Assembly: GCF_900095285.1 (NCBI RefSeq)
Contig: NZ_LT607734.1
Coordinates: forward strand, 558,001-622,000
Source: Fusobacterium gastrosuis
Lineage (GTDB): Bacteria; Fusobacteriota; Fusobacteriia; Fusobacteriales; Fusobacteriaceae
Length of the DNA: 64,000 nucleotides
Direction: 5' to 3'
Shown: one piece after another, positions 54,499-63,922 of the stretch
Numbering within the stretch: position 1 is the first letter of the stretch
How the letters are laid out: every line of letters begins with the position of its first letter
Translations under genes and position numbers: made by a program
Notes under the pieces: model-generated
Database searches by the model: none
Told to the model about the DNA's origin: nothing
What the model saw: the letters and a program-made list of their open reading frames with translations, nothing else

Positions 54499-54843
54499 AT
54501 GAATACCTTAAAAAAAAATAGAGAGTTTCAAAATATATATAACTTAGGAAAAAAATGTTTTGGCAATTACTCTCTTATTTTTTTTAATAAAAATAATTTA
54601 GAAAATAGTAGATTTGGTTTTGTAGCCAGTAAAAAAACTGGTAAAGCTCATTGTAGAAATAGAATAAAAAGATTATTTAGAGAATATATAAGATTAAATT
54701 TAGAAAATTTTAATGATAATTATGATATTATTTTAGTTGGAAAAAAAAATCTAGGGGACAATATAGATATAATTAAATATATAGATATAGAAAAGGATCT
54801 TAATAAAATTTTTAAAATAGCTAAAATCTTAAAAGGAAAATAA
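54499..54843 (+). CDS. rnpA: Ribonuclease P protein component
   Basis: This 114-residue basic protein supports the RNA subunit in tRNA 5' maturation. The family RNR motif is in KKTGKAHCRNRIKRLFREYIR (about residues 50-70), preceded by FGFVASKK. The length is normal. An AGGAG site lies eight bases before the start. It is followed by yidD after ten bases. Confidence 0.93.
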   Translation: MNTLKKNREFQNIYNLGKKCFGNYSLIFFNKNNLENSRFGFVASKKTGKAHCRNRIKRLFREYIRLNLENFNDNYDIILVGKKNLGDNIDIIKYIDIEKDLNKIFKIAKILKGK

Positions 54844-54853
54844 AGGAAAATAG

Positions 54854-55078
54854 ATGAGATTTATCTTATTAAATGTAATAAAAATTTATCAAAAATTTAT
54901 ATCCCCTATTTTCCCAGGAAAATGTAGATTTTATCCTACATGTTCAGCTTATACTTATCAAGCAATAGAAGAATATGGATGTATAAAAGGTTTATATTTA
55001 GGAATAAAAAGAATTTTAAAATGTCATCCATTTAATGAAGGAGGATATGATCCTCTACCTAAAAAAAATCAAAAGTAA
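54854..55078 (+). CDS. yidD: Membrane protein insertion efficiency factor YidD
   Basis: The 74-residue protein has the conserved core [19 protein letters not shown], with cysteines at about 24, 30 and 43, and [14 protein letters not shown] near the end. The N-terminal hydrophobic helix sits at the membrane. YidD assists YidC, whose gene follows 12 bases downstream. Confidence 0.95.
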   Translation: MRFILLNVIKIYQKFISPIFPGKCRFYPTCSAYTYQAIEEYGCIKGLYLGIKRILKCHPFNEGGYDPLPKKNQK

Positions 55079-55090
55079 TTAGGAGGCTAA

Positions 55091-55708
55091 ATGAAATATA
55101 TTTATGGACTGTTAGTAAGTTTTATAGAATTTTTATTAAAATCAGTAGACAATGTTGTGGGAAATTTTGGTTTATCAATAATTATAGTAACAATAATAAT
55201 AAAAATATTATTACTTCCTCTTACAATAAAACAAGATAAATCTATGAAAGCAATGAAAAAGCTTCAACCACAGTTAGATGAAATAAAAAAGAAATATGCA
55301 AATGATAAACAAATGTTAAATATAAAAACAATGGAACTTTACAAAGAAAATAAAGTTAATCCTGCTGGTGGATGTTTACCAATACTTATTCAATTACCAA
55401 TTTTATGGGCTTTATTTGGAGTTTTAAGAGGTGGAATAGTTCCAGTTGATTCAACTTTTTTATGGATGAAGCTTGCAGAGCCTGATCAATTTTATATTTT
55501 ACCATTACTAAATGGTGCAATATCTTTTGTACAACAGAAATTAATGGGAACTTCAGATAATCCACAAATGAAAAATATGATGTATATGTTCCCAATAATG
55601 ATGATTTTTATTTCATATAAAATGCCAGCTGGTCTTCAAATTTATTGGTTAACATCAAGTTTAGCAGCTGTTGTTCAACAATATTTTATAATGAAAAAAG
55701 GAGCTTAA
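55091..55708 (+). CDS. yidC: Membrane protein insertase YidC (short Oxa1 type)
   Basis: The 205-residue protein covers the conserved five-helix Oxa1/YidC core: LSIIIVTIIIKILLLPLTIKQDKSMKAM, the cytoplasmic hairpin KLQPQLDEIKKKYAND, NPAGGCLPILIQLPILWALF and the C-terminal helices with QIYWLTSSLAAVVQQY. It inserts membrane proteins with or without Sec. The large periplasmic P1 domain seen in most outer-membrane bacteria is missing, so the form resembles that of Firmicutes. The stop is one base from the jag start. Confidence 0.93.
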   Translation: MKYIYGLLVSFIEFLLKSVDNVVGNFGLSIIIVTIIIKILLLPLTIKQDKSMKAMKKLQPQLDEIKKKYANDKQMLNIKTMELYKENKVNPAGGCLPILIQLPILWALFGVLRGGIVPVDSTFLWMKLAEPDQFYILPLLNGAISFVQQKLMGTSDNPQMKNMMYMFPIMMIFISYKMPAGLQIYWLTSSLAAVVQQYFIMKKGA

Positions 55709-55709
55709 T

Positions 55710-56462
55710 ATGGATAAAACAATAGAAATAAAAGCTATTGATAAAGAAAAAGCTTTAGAAAGAGCGTTAAAAGTATTAGGAATTTCTTTAACAGATAATG
55801 AAGAAGTAGAAATAATAGAAAAAATAAGCCCTAAGAAAAAATTATTTGGTTTATTAGGAACAGAGTCAGGGCTTTATGAAATATGTATAAAATCAAAAAT
55901 AAAAAATGAAGAAAAAAAAGCAGAAAAAGTTGAAAAGAAGAATGTAAATACAATTGAAAATTTTTCTAAAGAAAATACAAGAAAAGAAGAAAAATTAGAA
56001 ATAAAAAAAGATGTTAAAGAAAAAGATGAAAAAGAAATTGAAATAATAGAAAAAACAAAAATTCTTCTTGAAAAAATGAGTTTAAATTTTGAAATTGAAA
56101 TAAAAAAATTGAAAGAAAAATCTTATGTTGTTAACTTAATAGGTGAAGATAATGCAATTATAATAGGACAAAAAGGTAAAACATTGAATTCTTTTGAATA
56201 CTTATTGAACTCATTAGTAAAAGATTGTAGAATTGAAGTTGATGTTGAAAAATTTAAAGAAAAAAGAAATGAAACTTTAAGGGCTCTAGCTAAAAAAATG
56301 GCAGAAAAAGTATTAAAAACAAATAAAACAGTAAGACTTAATGCTATGCCGCCTAGAGAAAGAAAAATAATTCATGAAGTAGTGAATAAATATCCTAATT
56401 TAGATACTTATAGTGAAGGTAGAGATCCTAAGAGATATATAGTTATAAAGAAAAAGAAATAA
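55710..56462 (+). CDS. jag: RNA-binding protein KhpB/Jag
   Basis: The 250-residue protein has a Jag_N domain (about 4-50, with KKLFGLLG), a very charged Lys/Glu linker (65-112), a KH domain (113-180) with [20 protein letters not shown], and an R3H domain (184-249) with [13 protein letters not shown]. Together with KhpA it binds RNA and affects cell shape in other bacteria. It lies between yidC and mnmE as in many origin clusters. Confidence 0.93.
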   Translation: MDKTIEIKAIDKEKALERALKVLGISLTDNEEVEIIEKISPKKKLFGLLGTESGLYEICIKSKIKNEEKKAEKVEKKNVNTIENFSKENTRKEEKLEIKKDVKEKDEKEIEIIEKTKILLEKMSLNFEIEIKKLKEKSYVVNLIGEDNAIIIGQKGKTLNSFEYLLNSLVKDCRIEVDVEKFKEKRNETLRALAKKMAEKVLKTNKTVRLNAMPPRERKIIHEVVNKYPNLDTYSEGRDPKRYIVIKKKK

Positions 56463-56476
56463 AAAGAGGTGGAATT

Positions 56477-57847
56477 ATGTTATTAGATACTATTGCTGCT
56501 ATATCTACTCCAAGAGGAGAAGGTGGAATAAGTATAGTAAGAATATCAGGTTCTGAATCTCTGGAAATACTTGAAAAAATATTTAAACCTAAAAGTGGAA
56601 AAGCTATAAAAGAATTAAAAAATTATAGTATTAATTATGGTTATATTTTTGATAATATGAATGTAGTTGATGAAGTTTTAGTTAGTATTATGAAAGCTCC
56701 TAATACATACACAAGAGAAGACATAGTTGAAATAAATTGTCATGGTGGATTTTTAATAACTGAAAAAGTATTAGAAATAGTTCTAAAAAATGGAGCAAGA
56801 ATAGCTGAAGTTGGAGAATTTACTAAAAGAGCTTTTTTAAATGGAAGAATAGATTTAACCCAAGCTGAGGCTATAAGTGATATTATACATGGAAAGACAG
56901 AGAAATCTCTGTCTTTATCTTTAAATCAGCTTAGAGGAGATTTAAGAGAAAAAATAGAAAATATAAAGAAATCAATTTTAGATTTAGCAGCACATATAAA
57001 TGTAGTTTTAGATTATCCAGAAGAAGGAATAGAAGATCCTATTCCAGAAAATTTAATTTATAATTTAAAGAAAGCTTCAACTGAAGTAGAAGATTTAATT
57101 TTATCCTATGATAAAGGTAAAATTATAAAAGATGGAATAAAAACTGCAATAATTGGGAAGCCTAATGTGGGTAAATCGAGTATATTAAATTCTTTACTGA
57201 GAGAAGAAAGAGCAATTGTAACTCAAATACCGGGAACAACTAGAGATATAATCGAAGAAGTAATAAATATAAATGGTATACCACTTATTTTAGTTGATAC
57301 TGCTGGAATTAGAAATACTGATGATATTGTTGAAAATATCGGAGTAAATAAATCTAAAGAATTGATAAATAAAGCAGATTTAATTTTATATGTTGTAGAT
57401 ACATCAAGAGATTTAGAGGAAGAGGATTTTAAAATTCATGAATTTATAAACAATGATAAAGTTATAGGAATTTTAAATAAAATAGATATAAAGAAAGATA
57501 TAGATTTATCTAAATTAAATAAAGTAGAAAAGTGGATTGAAATATCTGCAACTGCTAATATAGGAATTGAAAATTTAGAAGAAAAAATTTATAAATATAT
57601 AATTGATGAAAAGGTTGACGATAGTTCACAAAAATTAATAATAACTAATGTTAGACATAAATCAGCATTAGAAAAAACAAATATGGCTTTAAATAATATT
57701 TTTGAAACTGTAAAAGCAGGTCTTCCAATGGATTTAATGGCAGTAGATATAAAAGATGCACTTGATTCTTTAGGTGAAGTTACAGGAGAAATTTCAAGTG
57801 AAGATTTACTTGATCATATTTTTAGTAATTTTTGTGTAGGAAAATAA
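56477..57847 (+). CDS. mnmE: tRNA modification GTPase MnmE
   Basis: The 456-residue GTPase works with MnmG on wobble uridine 34. The N-terminal folate-binding domain (1-118, [22 protein letters not shown]) is followed by a helical part and the G domain (about 218-375): G1 [10 protein letters not shown]2 TTRDI, G3 DTAG, G4 NKID. The C-terminal CVGK keeps the essential cysteine. It is followed by the second mnmG after 16 bases. Confidence 0.96.
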   Translation: MLLDTIAAISTPRGEGGISIVRISGSESLEILEKIFKPKSGKAIKELKNYSINYGYIFDNMNVVDEVLVSIMKAPNTYTREDIVEINCHGGFLITEKVLEIVLKNGARIAEVGEFTKRAFLNGRIDLTQAEAISDIIHGKTEKSLSLSLNQLRGDLREKIENIKKSILDLAAHINVVLDYPEEGIEDPIPENLIYNLKKASTEVEDLILSYDKGKIIKDGIKTAIIGKPNVGKSSILNSLLREERAIVTQIPGTTRDIIEEVININGIPLILVDTAGIRNTDDIVENIGVNKSKELINKADLILYVVDTSRDLEEEDFKIHEFINNDKVIGILNKIDIKKDIDLSKLNKVEKWIEISATANIGIENLEEKIYKYIIDEKVDDSSQKLIITNVRHKSALEKTNMALNNIFETVKAGLPMDLMAVDIKDALDSLGEVTGEISSEDLLDHIFSNFCVGK

Positions 57848-57863
57848 TGAAATAGAGGGAATT

Positions 57864-59738
57864 ATGAAAGATTATGATGTAATAGTAGTAGGAGCAGGGC
57901 ATGCAGGGGTTGAAGCAGCTTTTGCAGCTGCAAGATTAGGACAAAAAGTTGGACTTATAACTTTGTATTTAGATACAATCTCTATGATGTCTTGTAATCC
58001 ATCAATCGGTGGACCAGGAAAAAGTAATTTAGTTACGGAAATAGATATTTTAGGTGGAGAAATGGGAAAACATACAGATGAGTATAATCTTCAACTAAAG
58101 GATCTGAATGTCAGTAAAGGACCAGCTGCTAGAATAACAAGAGGTCAAGCGGATAAATATTTATATAGAAGAAAAATGAGAGAAAAACTTGAACAAAATG
58201 AAAATATAAGTTTGATTCAAGATTGTGTTGAAGAAATATTAGTAGAAGAATTTAATGGTATAAGTTCATATAATAAAAAAGTTGTAGGTGTTAAAACTAG
58301 ATTAGGTATTATTTATAATACCAAAACAGTTGTTTTAGCAACAGGAACATTTTTAAAGGGAAAAATTGTAATAGGAGATATAACTTATTCAGCTGGAAGA
58401 CAAGGAGAAGGTTCAGCTGAAAAATTATCTGATAATTTAAGAGAATTAGGAATAAAAATAGAAAGATATCAAACTGCAACACCTCCAAGAATAGATAGAA
58501 AAACTATTAATTTTTCTGAACTAGAAGAACTAAAAGGAGAAGAGTATCCAAGATATTTTTCTGTATTTACTAAAAAAGAAAAGAATCAAACAGTGCCTAC
58601 TTGGCTTACATACACATCAGAAAAAACAATAGAAGTTGTGCAAGAAATGATGAAATACTCCCCAATTGTGAGTGGAATGATAGATACTCATGGTCCTAGA
58701 CATTGTCCATCAATAGATAGAAAGGTTTTAAATTTTCCTGAAAAAGTTAAACATCAAATATTTTTAGAACTAGAATCACAAAATTCAGATGAAATTTATG
58801 TAAATGGACTTACAACAGCAATGCCAGCTTTTGTACAAGAAGCAATTTTAAAAACTATAAAAGGCTTAGAAAATGCAAAAATAATGCGTCATGGTTATGC
58901 AGTAGAATATGATTATGCACCAGCCAGTCAACTTTATCCAAGTTTAGAAAATAAAAAAATATCTGGACTTTTTTTCTCTGGACAAATAAATGGAACTTCT
59001 GGGTATGAAGAGGCAGCTGCACAAGGTTTTATAGCAGGAGTAAATGCTGCTCGTAAGATTCAAAATGAGAGTCCAATTATTATTGATAGATCAGAAGCTT
59101 ATATTGGAGTTTTAATAGATGATTTAATTCATAAAAAAACTCCAGAACCATATAGAGTCCTTCCATCAAGAGCAGAATATAGAATTACTTTAAGATATGA
59201 TAATGCTTTTATGAGATTGTTTGATAAGGTAAAAGAAATAGGAATTTTATCAAAAGAAAAAATAGATTTTCTAGAAAAATCTATATCGGATGTGTATACG
59301 GAAATAAATAATTTAAAAAATGTTTCTGTCAGTATGAATGAAGCTAATAAATTTTTAGAAAGCCTAAATTTAGAAGAAAGATTTGCAAAAGGTATCAAGG
59401 CAAGTGATATTTTAAAAATAAAAGATGTGAGCTATGATAAATTAAGAGAATTTTTAGATTTAAATGACTATGAAACTTTTGTAAAAAATCAAATAGAAAC
59501 TATGATTAAATATGAAATATTTATTGAAAGAGAAAATAAACAGATAGAAAAATTTAAAAAATTAGAAAATATGTATATACCTGAAAATATAAATTATAAT
59601 GAAATAAAAGGAATATCCAATATTGCTCGTGCTGGACTTAATGAAGTAAGACCACTTTCTATTGGAGAGGCAACAAGAATAAGTGGAGTTACTTCAAATG
59701 ATATAACACTTATTATTGCTCATATGAATATTAAATAA
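57864..59738 (+). CDS. mnmG: MnmG-family enzyme (second, divergent copy beside mnmE)
   Basis: This 624-residue protein has the MnmG layout: FAD loop GAGHAGVEAAFAAARLG, cysteine segments SCNPSIGGPGKSNL and GPRHCPSIDRK, and a helical C-terminus with RISGVTSNDITLI. It differs from the first copy in key places: QTATPPRIDRKTINFS replaces KTGTPxR, and LKDLNVSKGPAARITRGQADKYLYRR replaces the usual LNxxKGPAVRxxRAQAD. Both cysteines remain. Being next to mnmE suggests a working partner, but it may have a specialised tRNA set or reaction. It is the last gene of the rpmH series. Confidence 0.88.
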   Translation: MKDYDVIVVGAGHAGVEAAFAAARLGQKVGLITLYLDTISMMSCNPSIGGPGKSNLVTEIDILGGEMGKHTDEYNLQLKDLNVSKGPAARITRGQADKYLYRRKMREKLEQNENISLIQDCVEEILVEEFNGISSYNKKVVGVKTRLGIIYNTKTVVLATGTFLKGKIVIGDITYSAGRQGEGSAEKLSDNLRELGIKIERYQTATPPRIDRKTINFSELEELKGEEYPRYFSVFTKKEKNQTVPTWLTYTSEKTIEVVQEMMKYSPIVSGMIDTHGPRHCPSIDRKVLNFPEKVKHQIFLELESQNSDEIYVNGLTTAMPAFVQEAILKTIKGLENAKIMRHGYAVEYDYAPASQLYPSLENKKISGLFFSGQINGTSGYEEAAAQGFIAGVNAARKIQNESPIIIDRSEAYIGVLIDDLIHKKTPEPYRVLPSRAEYRITLRYDNAFMRLFDKVKEIGILSKEKIDFLEKSISDVYTEINNLKNVSVSMNEANKFLESLNLEERFAKGIKASDILKIKDVSYDKLREFLDLNDYETFVKNQIETMIKYEIFIERENKQIEKFKKLENMYIPENINYNEIKGISNIARAGLNEVRPLSIGEATRISGVTSNDITLIIAHMNIK

Positions 59739-59821
59739 GTCTTGAAATAAAGAATATTTAGGGAAATTTTTATTTACTTAAATATGAAAATATCATATAA
59801 TTTATAATCAATTATATTTTA

Positions 59822-59851
59822 GAAAAGGAAGTTTTAAAAGGCTTCTTTTTT
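59822..59851 (+). terminator. Probable terminator after the second mnmG
   Basis: A short imperfect hairpin (AAAAGGAAG with CTTCTTTT, one bulged base, 8-10-base loop) is followed by T residues. Confidence 0.5.
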
Positions 59852-59878
59852 ATTTTAAATAATTTAAAATAATAAAAA

Positions 59879-59914
59879 GGTGTTGCATTGATTAAAAATT
59901 AATCTGTCAACACC
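59879..59914 (-). terminator. Terminator of the GltS-like symporter gene
   Basis: GGTGTTG pairs with CAACACC, with an inner GATTAA/TTAATC stem, and is followed on the minus strand by TTTTTATTATTT. Confidence 0.8.
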
Positions 59915-59955
59915 AAAAAGTATATATTAAATATTTTTATATATTAAAGTATAAT

Positions 59956-61317
59956 CTAATTTTCTTTTAATAAAAGTTTACTTGATATTATAGCAGCTAC
60001 AGAAAATAAAATACCTAATATAAATGTAAAAGTCATTCCAAAGAAAAGTCCTTTAGTTAATAAAAGTGTTAAAATTATATTTAAAAATACAAAATAAACT
60101 ATACTTGTAATAGTATATGAAAGAGAATAATTCGCCAGAACAGGACTTTTAAAATCAGGATCACATATTCTTAGCAAAAGTATTCCTGTTAAAAATACAC
60201 CAGTAGCCATACCAAAAGTAGAAATCGTATATTCAAACCAATAATCTTTTATAAAAAATTTACACATATAAAATAAAAATAAAGTTGTTATAATAAAGCC
60301 AACAATAACTATGAATAAAATTGGAACTAAGTAAGTGAACACAGCTTTTATAGGTAAACTAGCAATAGCAGCAGTAACTGCAAATTCTGTAAGACTTCCC
60401 GATATTCTTGATTTTGTATTACTATCAATTAAGAAATCTATTTTTAATTTTCTAAATATTTTCCATACTATAAACATTATAATCATAGCATAAGCCCAAA
60501 TAGAAATTTGATTAAGTACAGGGATTTTATGTATTTTTATAAAATTTTGTAATAATGATGAAATTAAGCAAACTCCAAAAATAATCGCAGTATGGAATGC
60601 TAAAGTATCAATCGATGATGTTAGAGTAGTTTCCCTTCCAAGTTTAGGTTGTTTTTCAATATCTTTAACAAAACCTATTTTAAAACTTTCAGGAATATCT
60701 CCAGGTTTTTTAAGGATAGCTGTAAAATTTTTTCTTGAAGCAATATTAATTAAAAGCATACCAATTAAAATTCCTCCAACCAAACCAAAAGTTGCTGTTG
60801 TAGTTGCCACTCCTTGAGCTATTTCCCAGAAATCTAAGTTTGAACTTTGTAACATATTTCCTAATAGACCGGCAGTGCCATGTCCTCCAACAAAACCAAT
60901 TCCTAATTCCCAACCAAAAGTCTTATATAAATTATAATTTGGAAAAATATATTGTGCAGAAAAACCAACTGCAAATTGAAGCATGGCAATAGCAATTCCA
61001 ATAAAAGCTAGAGGTAGTATATTTTTCATAGATTTTTTTTCAGATGAGCTTTTTAATCCAAGAGGAACAGAAGCAACTATTGGAACAATTAAAACCCCTG
61101 GAATTAAAGAAAATATTTTTAACCATTCTTCAGGAATTTTTATTATATTAAAACAAATAGGTCCTAATATAAGAAGTAAAAATCCACCTATTACCGAAGC
61201 AGGAATAAAAGTAGTCTGGAAAAATTTTATTTTAGCCCTTAAAAAAGTTCCTAAAATTAGAAATAACCCTAATAATCCTAAAGAATTTAATAAATCCATA
61301 AAAATTTTGCTAGTCAT
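59956..61317 (-). CDS. GltS-like sodium:glutamate symporter family protein
   Basis: This 453-residue protein has ten or more membrane segments and two half-repeats. The GltS-type motif GFVGGHGTAGLLGNML is in the first half. A charged loop (about 205-235) links the halves, and GSLTEFAVTAAIASLPIKAV leads the second. Family members import glutamate with Na+. It lies 38 bases after the M20 hydrolase gene, suggesting that it carries the substrate or product of that enzyme. ATG at 61317 follows AAGGAG by eight bases; a GTG three codons upstream touches the site. Confidence 0.82.
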   Translation of the reverse strand: MTSKIFMDLLNSLGLLGLFLILGTFLRAKIKFFQTTFIPASVIGGFLLLILGPICFNIIKIPEEWLKIFSLIPGVLIVPIVASVPLGLKSSSEKKSMKNILPLAFIGIAIAMLQFAVGFSAQYIFPNYNLYKTFGWELGIGFVGGHGTAGLLGNMLQSSNLDFWEIAQGVATTTATFGLVGGILIGMLLINIASRKNFTAILKKPGDIPESFKIGFVKDIEKQPKLGRETTLTSSIDTLAFHTAIIFGVCLISSLLQNFIKIHKIPVLNQISIWAYAMIIMFIVWKIFRKLKIDFLIDSNTKSRISGSLTEFAVTAAIASLPIKAVFTYLVPILFIVIVGFIITTLFLFYMCKFFIKDYWFEYTISTFGMATGVFLTGILLLRICDPDFKSPVLANYSLSYTITSIVYFVFLNIILTLLLTKGLFFGMTFTFILGILFSVAAIISSKLLLKEN

Positions 61318-61355
61318 ACATATCACTCCTTAATTAAAATATTTTATTTTTAAAA

Positions 61356-62540
61356 TTAATTTAATCTATCAAAAATTAATTTACAAAGAGTTTTTATTCC
61401 TATTTTTAATGAAGCTTCATCTGCCATAAACTCTGGACTATGTAAAGTACATCTTCCTTTATTAAAATTACTTTCAGTTCCTAACCATATAAAAACAGAT
61501 GGAATTTTTTTAGTAATAAAGGAAAAATCTTCTCCAGCTGGCAATGGATTAGACTGTATAATTACATTTTCTTTCCCTAAAATTTCAGTTAGAGATTTTA
61601 TAGCTAATTCAGATAAAGCAGGATCATTATATACAAAATCATAACCATTTTGATAATTAAGTTTTGCAGTACATTCATAGGCACTAGCAATATCTTCAAC
61701 CATTTTTTTAAGTCTTTCTCTTATCATATCAGCATTTTCAGTAGAGAATGTTCTAACTGTTCCTTCAAGTTTTACATAATCAGCTAATACATTATATCTA
61801 TTACCACCTGCCATTTTTCCTATTGTGATAACTGCTGTTTGATTGGGAGGCATATTTCTACTTATTATACTTTGTATACTTGTAATAATATTTCCAGCTA
61901 CAACTATTGTATCTCTTCCTTCTGCTGGCAATGAAGCATGGCTACTTTTTCCAAAAATTTCTATATCTATTCTATCTGATCTTGAAGTTGCAGCACCAGA
62001 TTTAATAGCTACACTACCTGTTGGAATTCCTAAGACATGTAAGGCATAAGCTTCATCAACTTTTGGATTTTCAAGCAAACCTTCAGCTATCATTCCTTTA
62101 GAGCCTCCAATAGGGGAAGCTTCTTCACTAGGTTGAAACATAAATTTTACATTTCCATTAAGTTTATCTTTAAAATATGATAATACATAGGAAGTTCCTA
62201 ATAATATTGAAGTATGCATATCATGTCCACAAGCATGCATAATATTTTTATTTTTAGAAGTAAAAGGCAAGTCATTTATTTCATTTATAGGAAGAGCATC
62301 CATATCACCTCTTAATAAAATAGTTTTTTTCTTGCTATTTCCTATTAAGTTTGCAATAATCCCATATCCATTAACATTTTTTATTATTTCAACAGGAAGT
62401 TTTTTTAATTTTTCAACAACCTTTTCAGAGGTTCTCTTTTCATTTCCACTTAATTCAGGATGTGAATGAATATCTCTTCTAAATTCAATAATTTCATCAA
62501 TATATTTATCAATTATTTTTTCTATTTCTCTAAAATCCAT
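61356..62540 (-). CDS. M20-family amidohydrolase (N-acyl-amino-acid or peptide hydrolase)
   Basis: This 394-residue dizinc hydrolase has the M20D signatures RRDIHSHPELSGNE, LRGDMDALPI, MHACGHDMHTS (metal Cys, His), PSEEASPIGGSKGMI (catalytic Glu), YALHVLG and, near the end, LPAGEDFSF and LHSPEF. A lid/dimerisation domain lies at about residues 185-300. Members remove acyl groups from amino acids (hippurate hydrolase, aminoacylase) or cut small conjugates. GGAGG precedes the ATG at 62540. It heads the operon with the GltS-like symporter. Confidence 0.92.
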   Translation of the reverse strand: MDFREIEKIIDKYIDEIIEFRRDIHSHPELSGNEKRTSEKVVEKLKKLPVEIIKNVNGYGIIANLIGNSKKKTILLRGDMDALPINEINDLPFTSKNKNIMHACGHDMHTSILLGTSYVLSYFKDKLNGNVKFMFQPSEEASPIGGSKGMIAEGLLENPKVDEAYALHVLGIPTGSVAIKSGAATSRSDRIDIEIFGKSSHASLPAEGRDTIVVAGNIITSIQSIISRNMPPNQTAVITIGKMAGGNRYNVLADYVKLEGTVRTFSTENADMIRERLKKMVEDIASAYECTAKLNYQNGYDFVYNDPALSELAIKSLTEILGKENVIIQSNPLPAGEDFSFITKKIPSVFIWLGTESNFNKGRCTLHSPEFMADEASLKIGIKTLCKLIFDRLN

Positions 62541-62578
62541 AGTTACCTCCATAATTTAAGAAATTTTAATTAAATAAC

Positions 62579-62597
62579 GACATATTTAACGACAATA
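62579..62597. promoter_or_regulatory. Left arm of the mirrored operator pair
   Basis: GACATATTTAACGACAATA lies just past the predicted transcription start of the M20 gene. It matches the reverse complement of the right arm at 17 of 19 bases. Confidence 0.6.
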
Positions 62598-62609
62598 TAT
62601 ATTTATTGT

Positions 62610-62638
62610 ATTATATCTTTATATATTTTTATTGTCAA
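62610..62638 (-). promoter_or_regulatory. Promoter of the M20-GltS operon
   Basis: A perfect TTGACA and TATAAT with a 17-base spacer lie on the minus strand. The -35 lies inside the right arm of the mirrored operator pair. Confidence 0.85.
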
Positions 62639-62648
62639 TAAATATGTC
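62630..62648. promoter_or_regulatory. Right arm of the mirrored operator pair
   Basis: TATTGTCAATAAATATGTC is the near-exact reverse complement of the element at 62579-62597, 51 bases away centre to centre. It covers the -35 of the M20 operon promoter. Confidence 0.6.
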
Positions 62649-62683
62649 TAAAAATATTTTAAAATTTTCTTTTAAAAAATATG

Positions 62684-62692
62684 TGATATAAT
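62684..62692 (+). promoter_or_regulatory. Extended -10 promoter of the divergent regulator gene
   Basis: TGATATAAT (TGn plus TATAAT) lies 30 bases before the start codon, with no clear -35. Confidence 0.5.
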
Positions 62693-62722
62693 TAAAATAT
62701 AATAATTTGAAAGGAAAATTAT

Positions 62723-63922
62723 ATGATAAAGTTAGCTATTTTAACTCCCAAAAATTCTTATGAAAAAATAAAAAGTTCTTTAAAAGGAATTGAGTGTGAA
62801 ATAAAATATATATTTTATAATAATCTTTATGATTTAGAAGATTTGTATTTGAAAAATGCTCAAAAGTATGATGGACTTATTACAAGTGGACCTATTGGTT
62901 TTGAAATAATAAAAAATAGTGTAAGTTTATTTACACCTTTATACCACTTTGATATTTCAAAAGGTGATTTATATAAATATCTATTTAATATTTTAAAAGA
63001 AAATCCAAAAATAGACTTTTCAAGAGTTTACATCGATTTTATTTCTCCTGAAAAAAAAGAATATTGGTTTCAAGATATTTTTAAAAAAGAAGAAGAACCA
63101 ATTTTTTATAAAATAGATTTTTCTAATAAAAATTTATATGAAACATTAAAAAATAATTATATTAATTTAAAAAGAGAAAATAGAATAGATATAGTTCTTA
63201 CAAGAATAAGTAATATGGTTAAATTTTTAAAAAAAGAAAAAATTTCATTTGATTTTTTATTTCCTTCTGAAGAAAATATAAAGAATACAGTTCAAGAAGT
63301 TATAAAAGATATAAAAATTTTAAAGTCAGAAAAAAAACAAATAATTTTTGGGAAAATTTTATTAAACAAAGTTGAAGAAGATATTGAAGAAGAAATTCAT
63401 TCAATTTCTAAAAATTGTATAGTAAAAGTTTCAGATAAAGATTTAGAAATTTTAATGATATATGAAGATTTTGTAAACTCTAATATAGCTTTAAATTTAA
63501 AAAAGAAATTAAAAGAAAAATTTTTTTCTGGTTGGGGAAAAGGAAATTATATTAATGAAGCAAGGTATAATGCAGAGAAAGCGTATCAAAAAAATAAAGA
63601 AACTGATTCAGAACTTATATATTTAGTATCTACCAATTCAGAGATAATATTAACTGAAATAGATAATGAAAAAAAGAAAAATATTGAAATAATAGAGAAA
63701 TTAAAGGAACTAAATATAACAAAGCAAAATTCAGAAAAACTTATAGAGATGTTTCAAATAAGAGAGAAGGTAAGTTGTGCAAGTTTAGCTAATTATTTGA
63801 GCATATCCGAAAGAACAGCAAATAGATTATTATTAAAACTTGAAGAAAATAATTTAGCTATTTCAGAGTTAATAAAAATAAATAGAGGAAGACCTAAAAA
63901 ATTATATCAATTTTATTTTTAA
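62723..63922 (+). CDS. Unrecognised transcriptional regulator with C-terminal winged helix
   Basis: I do not recognise the family firmly. The 399-residue protein begins like a sensor fold (MIKLAILTPKNSYEKI, then YDGLITSGPIGFEIIKN, similar in form to PrpR-type or GAF-like input domains). A middle part includes FFSGWGKGNYINEARYNAEKAYQKN and ELIYLVSTNSEIILTEID, reminiscent of degenerate GGDEF-like regulators. A C-terminal helix-turn-helix (about 345-395) reads VSCASLANYLSISERTANRLLLKLEENNLAI, then a basic NRGRPKKLYQF tail. It is divergent from the M20-GltS operon and shares a control region with mirrored operators, so local control of that operon is likely. Confidence 0.65.
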   Translation: MIKLAILTPKNSYEKIKSSLKGIECEIKYIFYNNLYDLEDLYLKNAQKYDGLITSGPIGFEIIKNSVSLFTPLYHFDISKGDLYKYLFNILKENPKIDFSRVYIDFISPEKKEYWFQDIFKKEEEPIFYKIDFSNKNLYETLKNNYINLKRENRIDIVLTRISNMVKFLKKEKISFDFLFPSEENIKNTVQEVIKDIKILKSEKKQIIFGKILLNKVEEDIEEEIHSISKNCIVKVSDKDLEILMIYEDFVNSNIALNLKKKLKEKFFSGWGKGNYINEARYNAEKAYQKNKETDSELIYLVSTNSEIILTEIDNEKKKNIEIIEKLKELNITKQNSEKLIEMFQIREKVSCASLANYLSISERTANRLLLKLEENNLAISELIKINRGRPKKLYQFYF

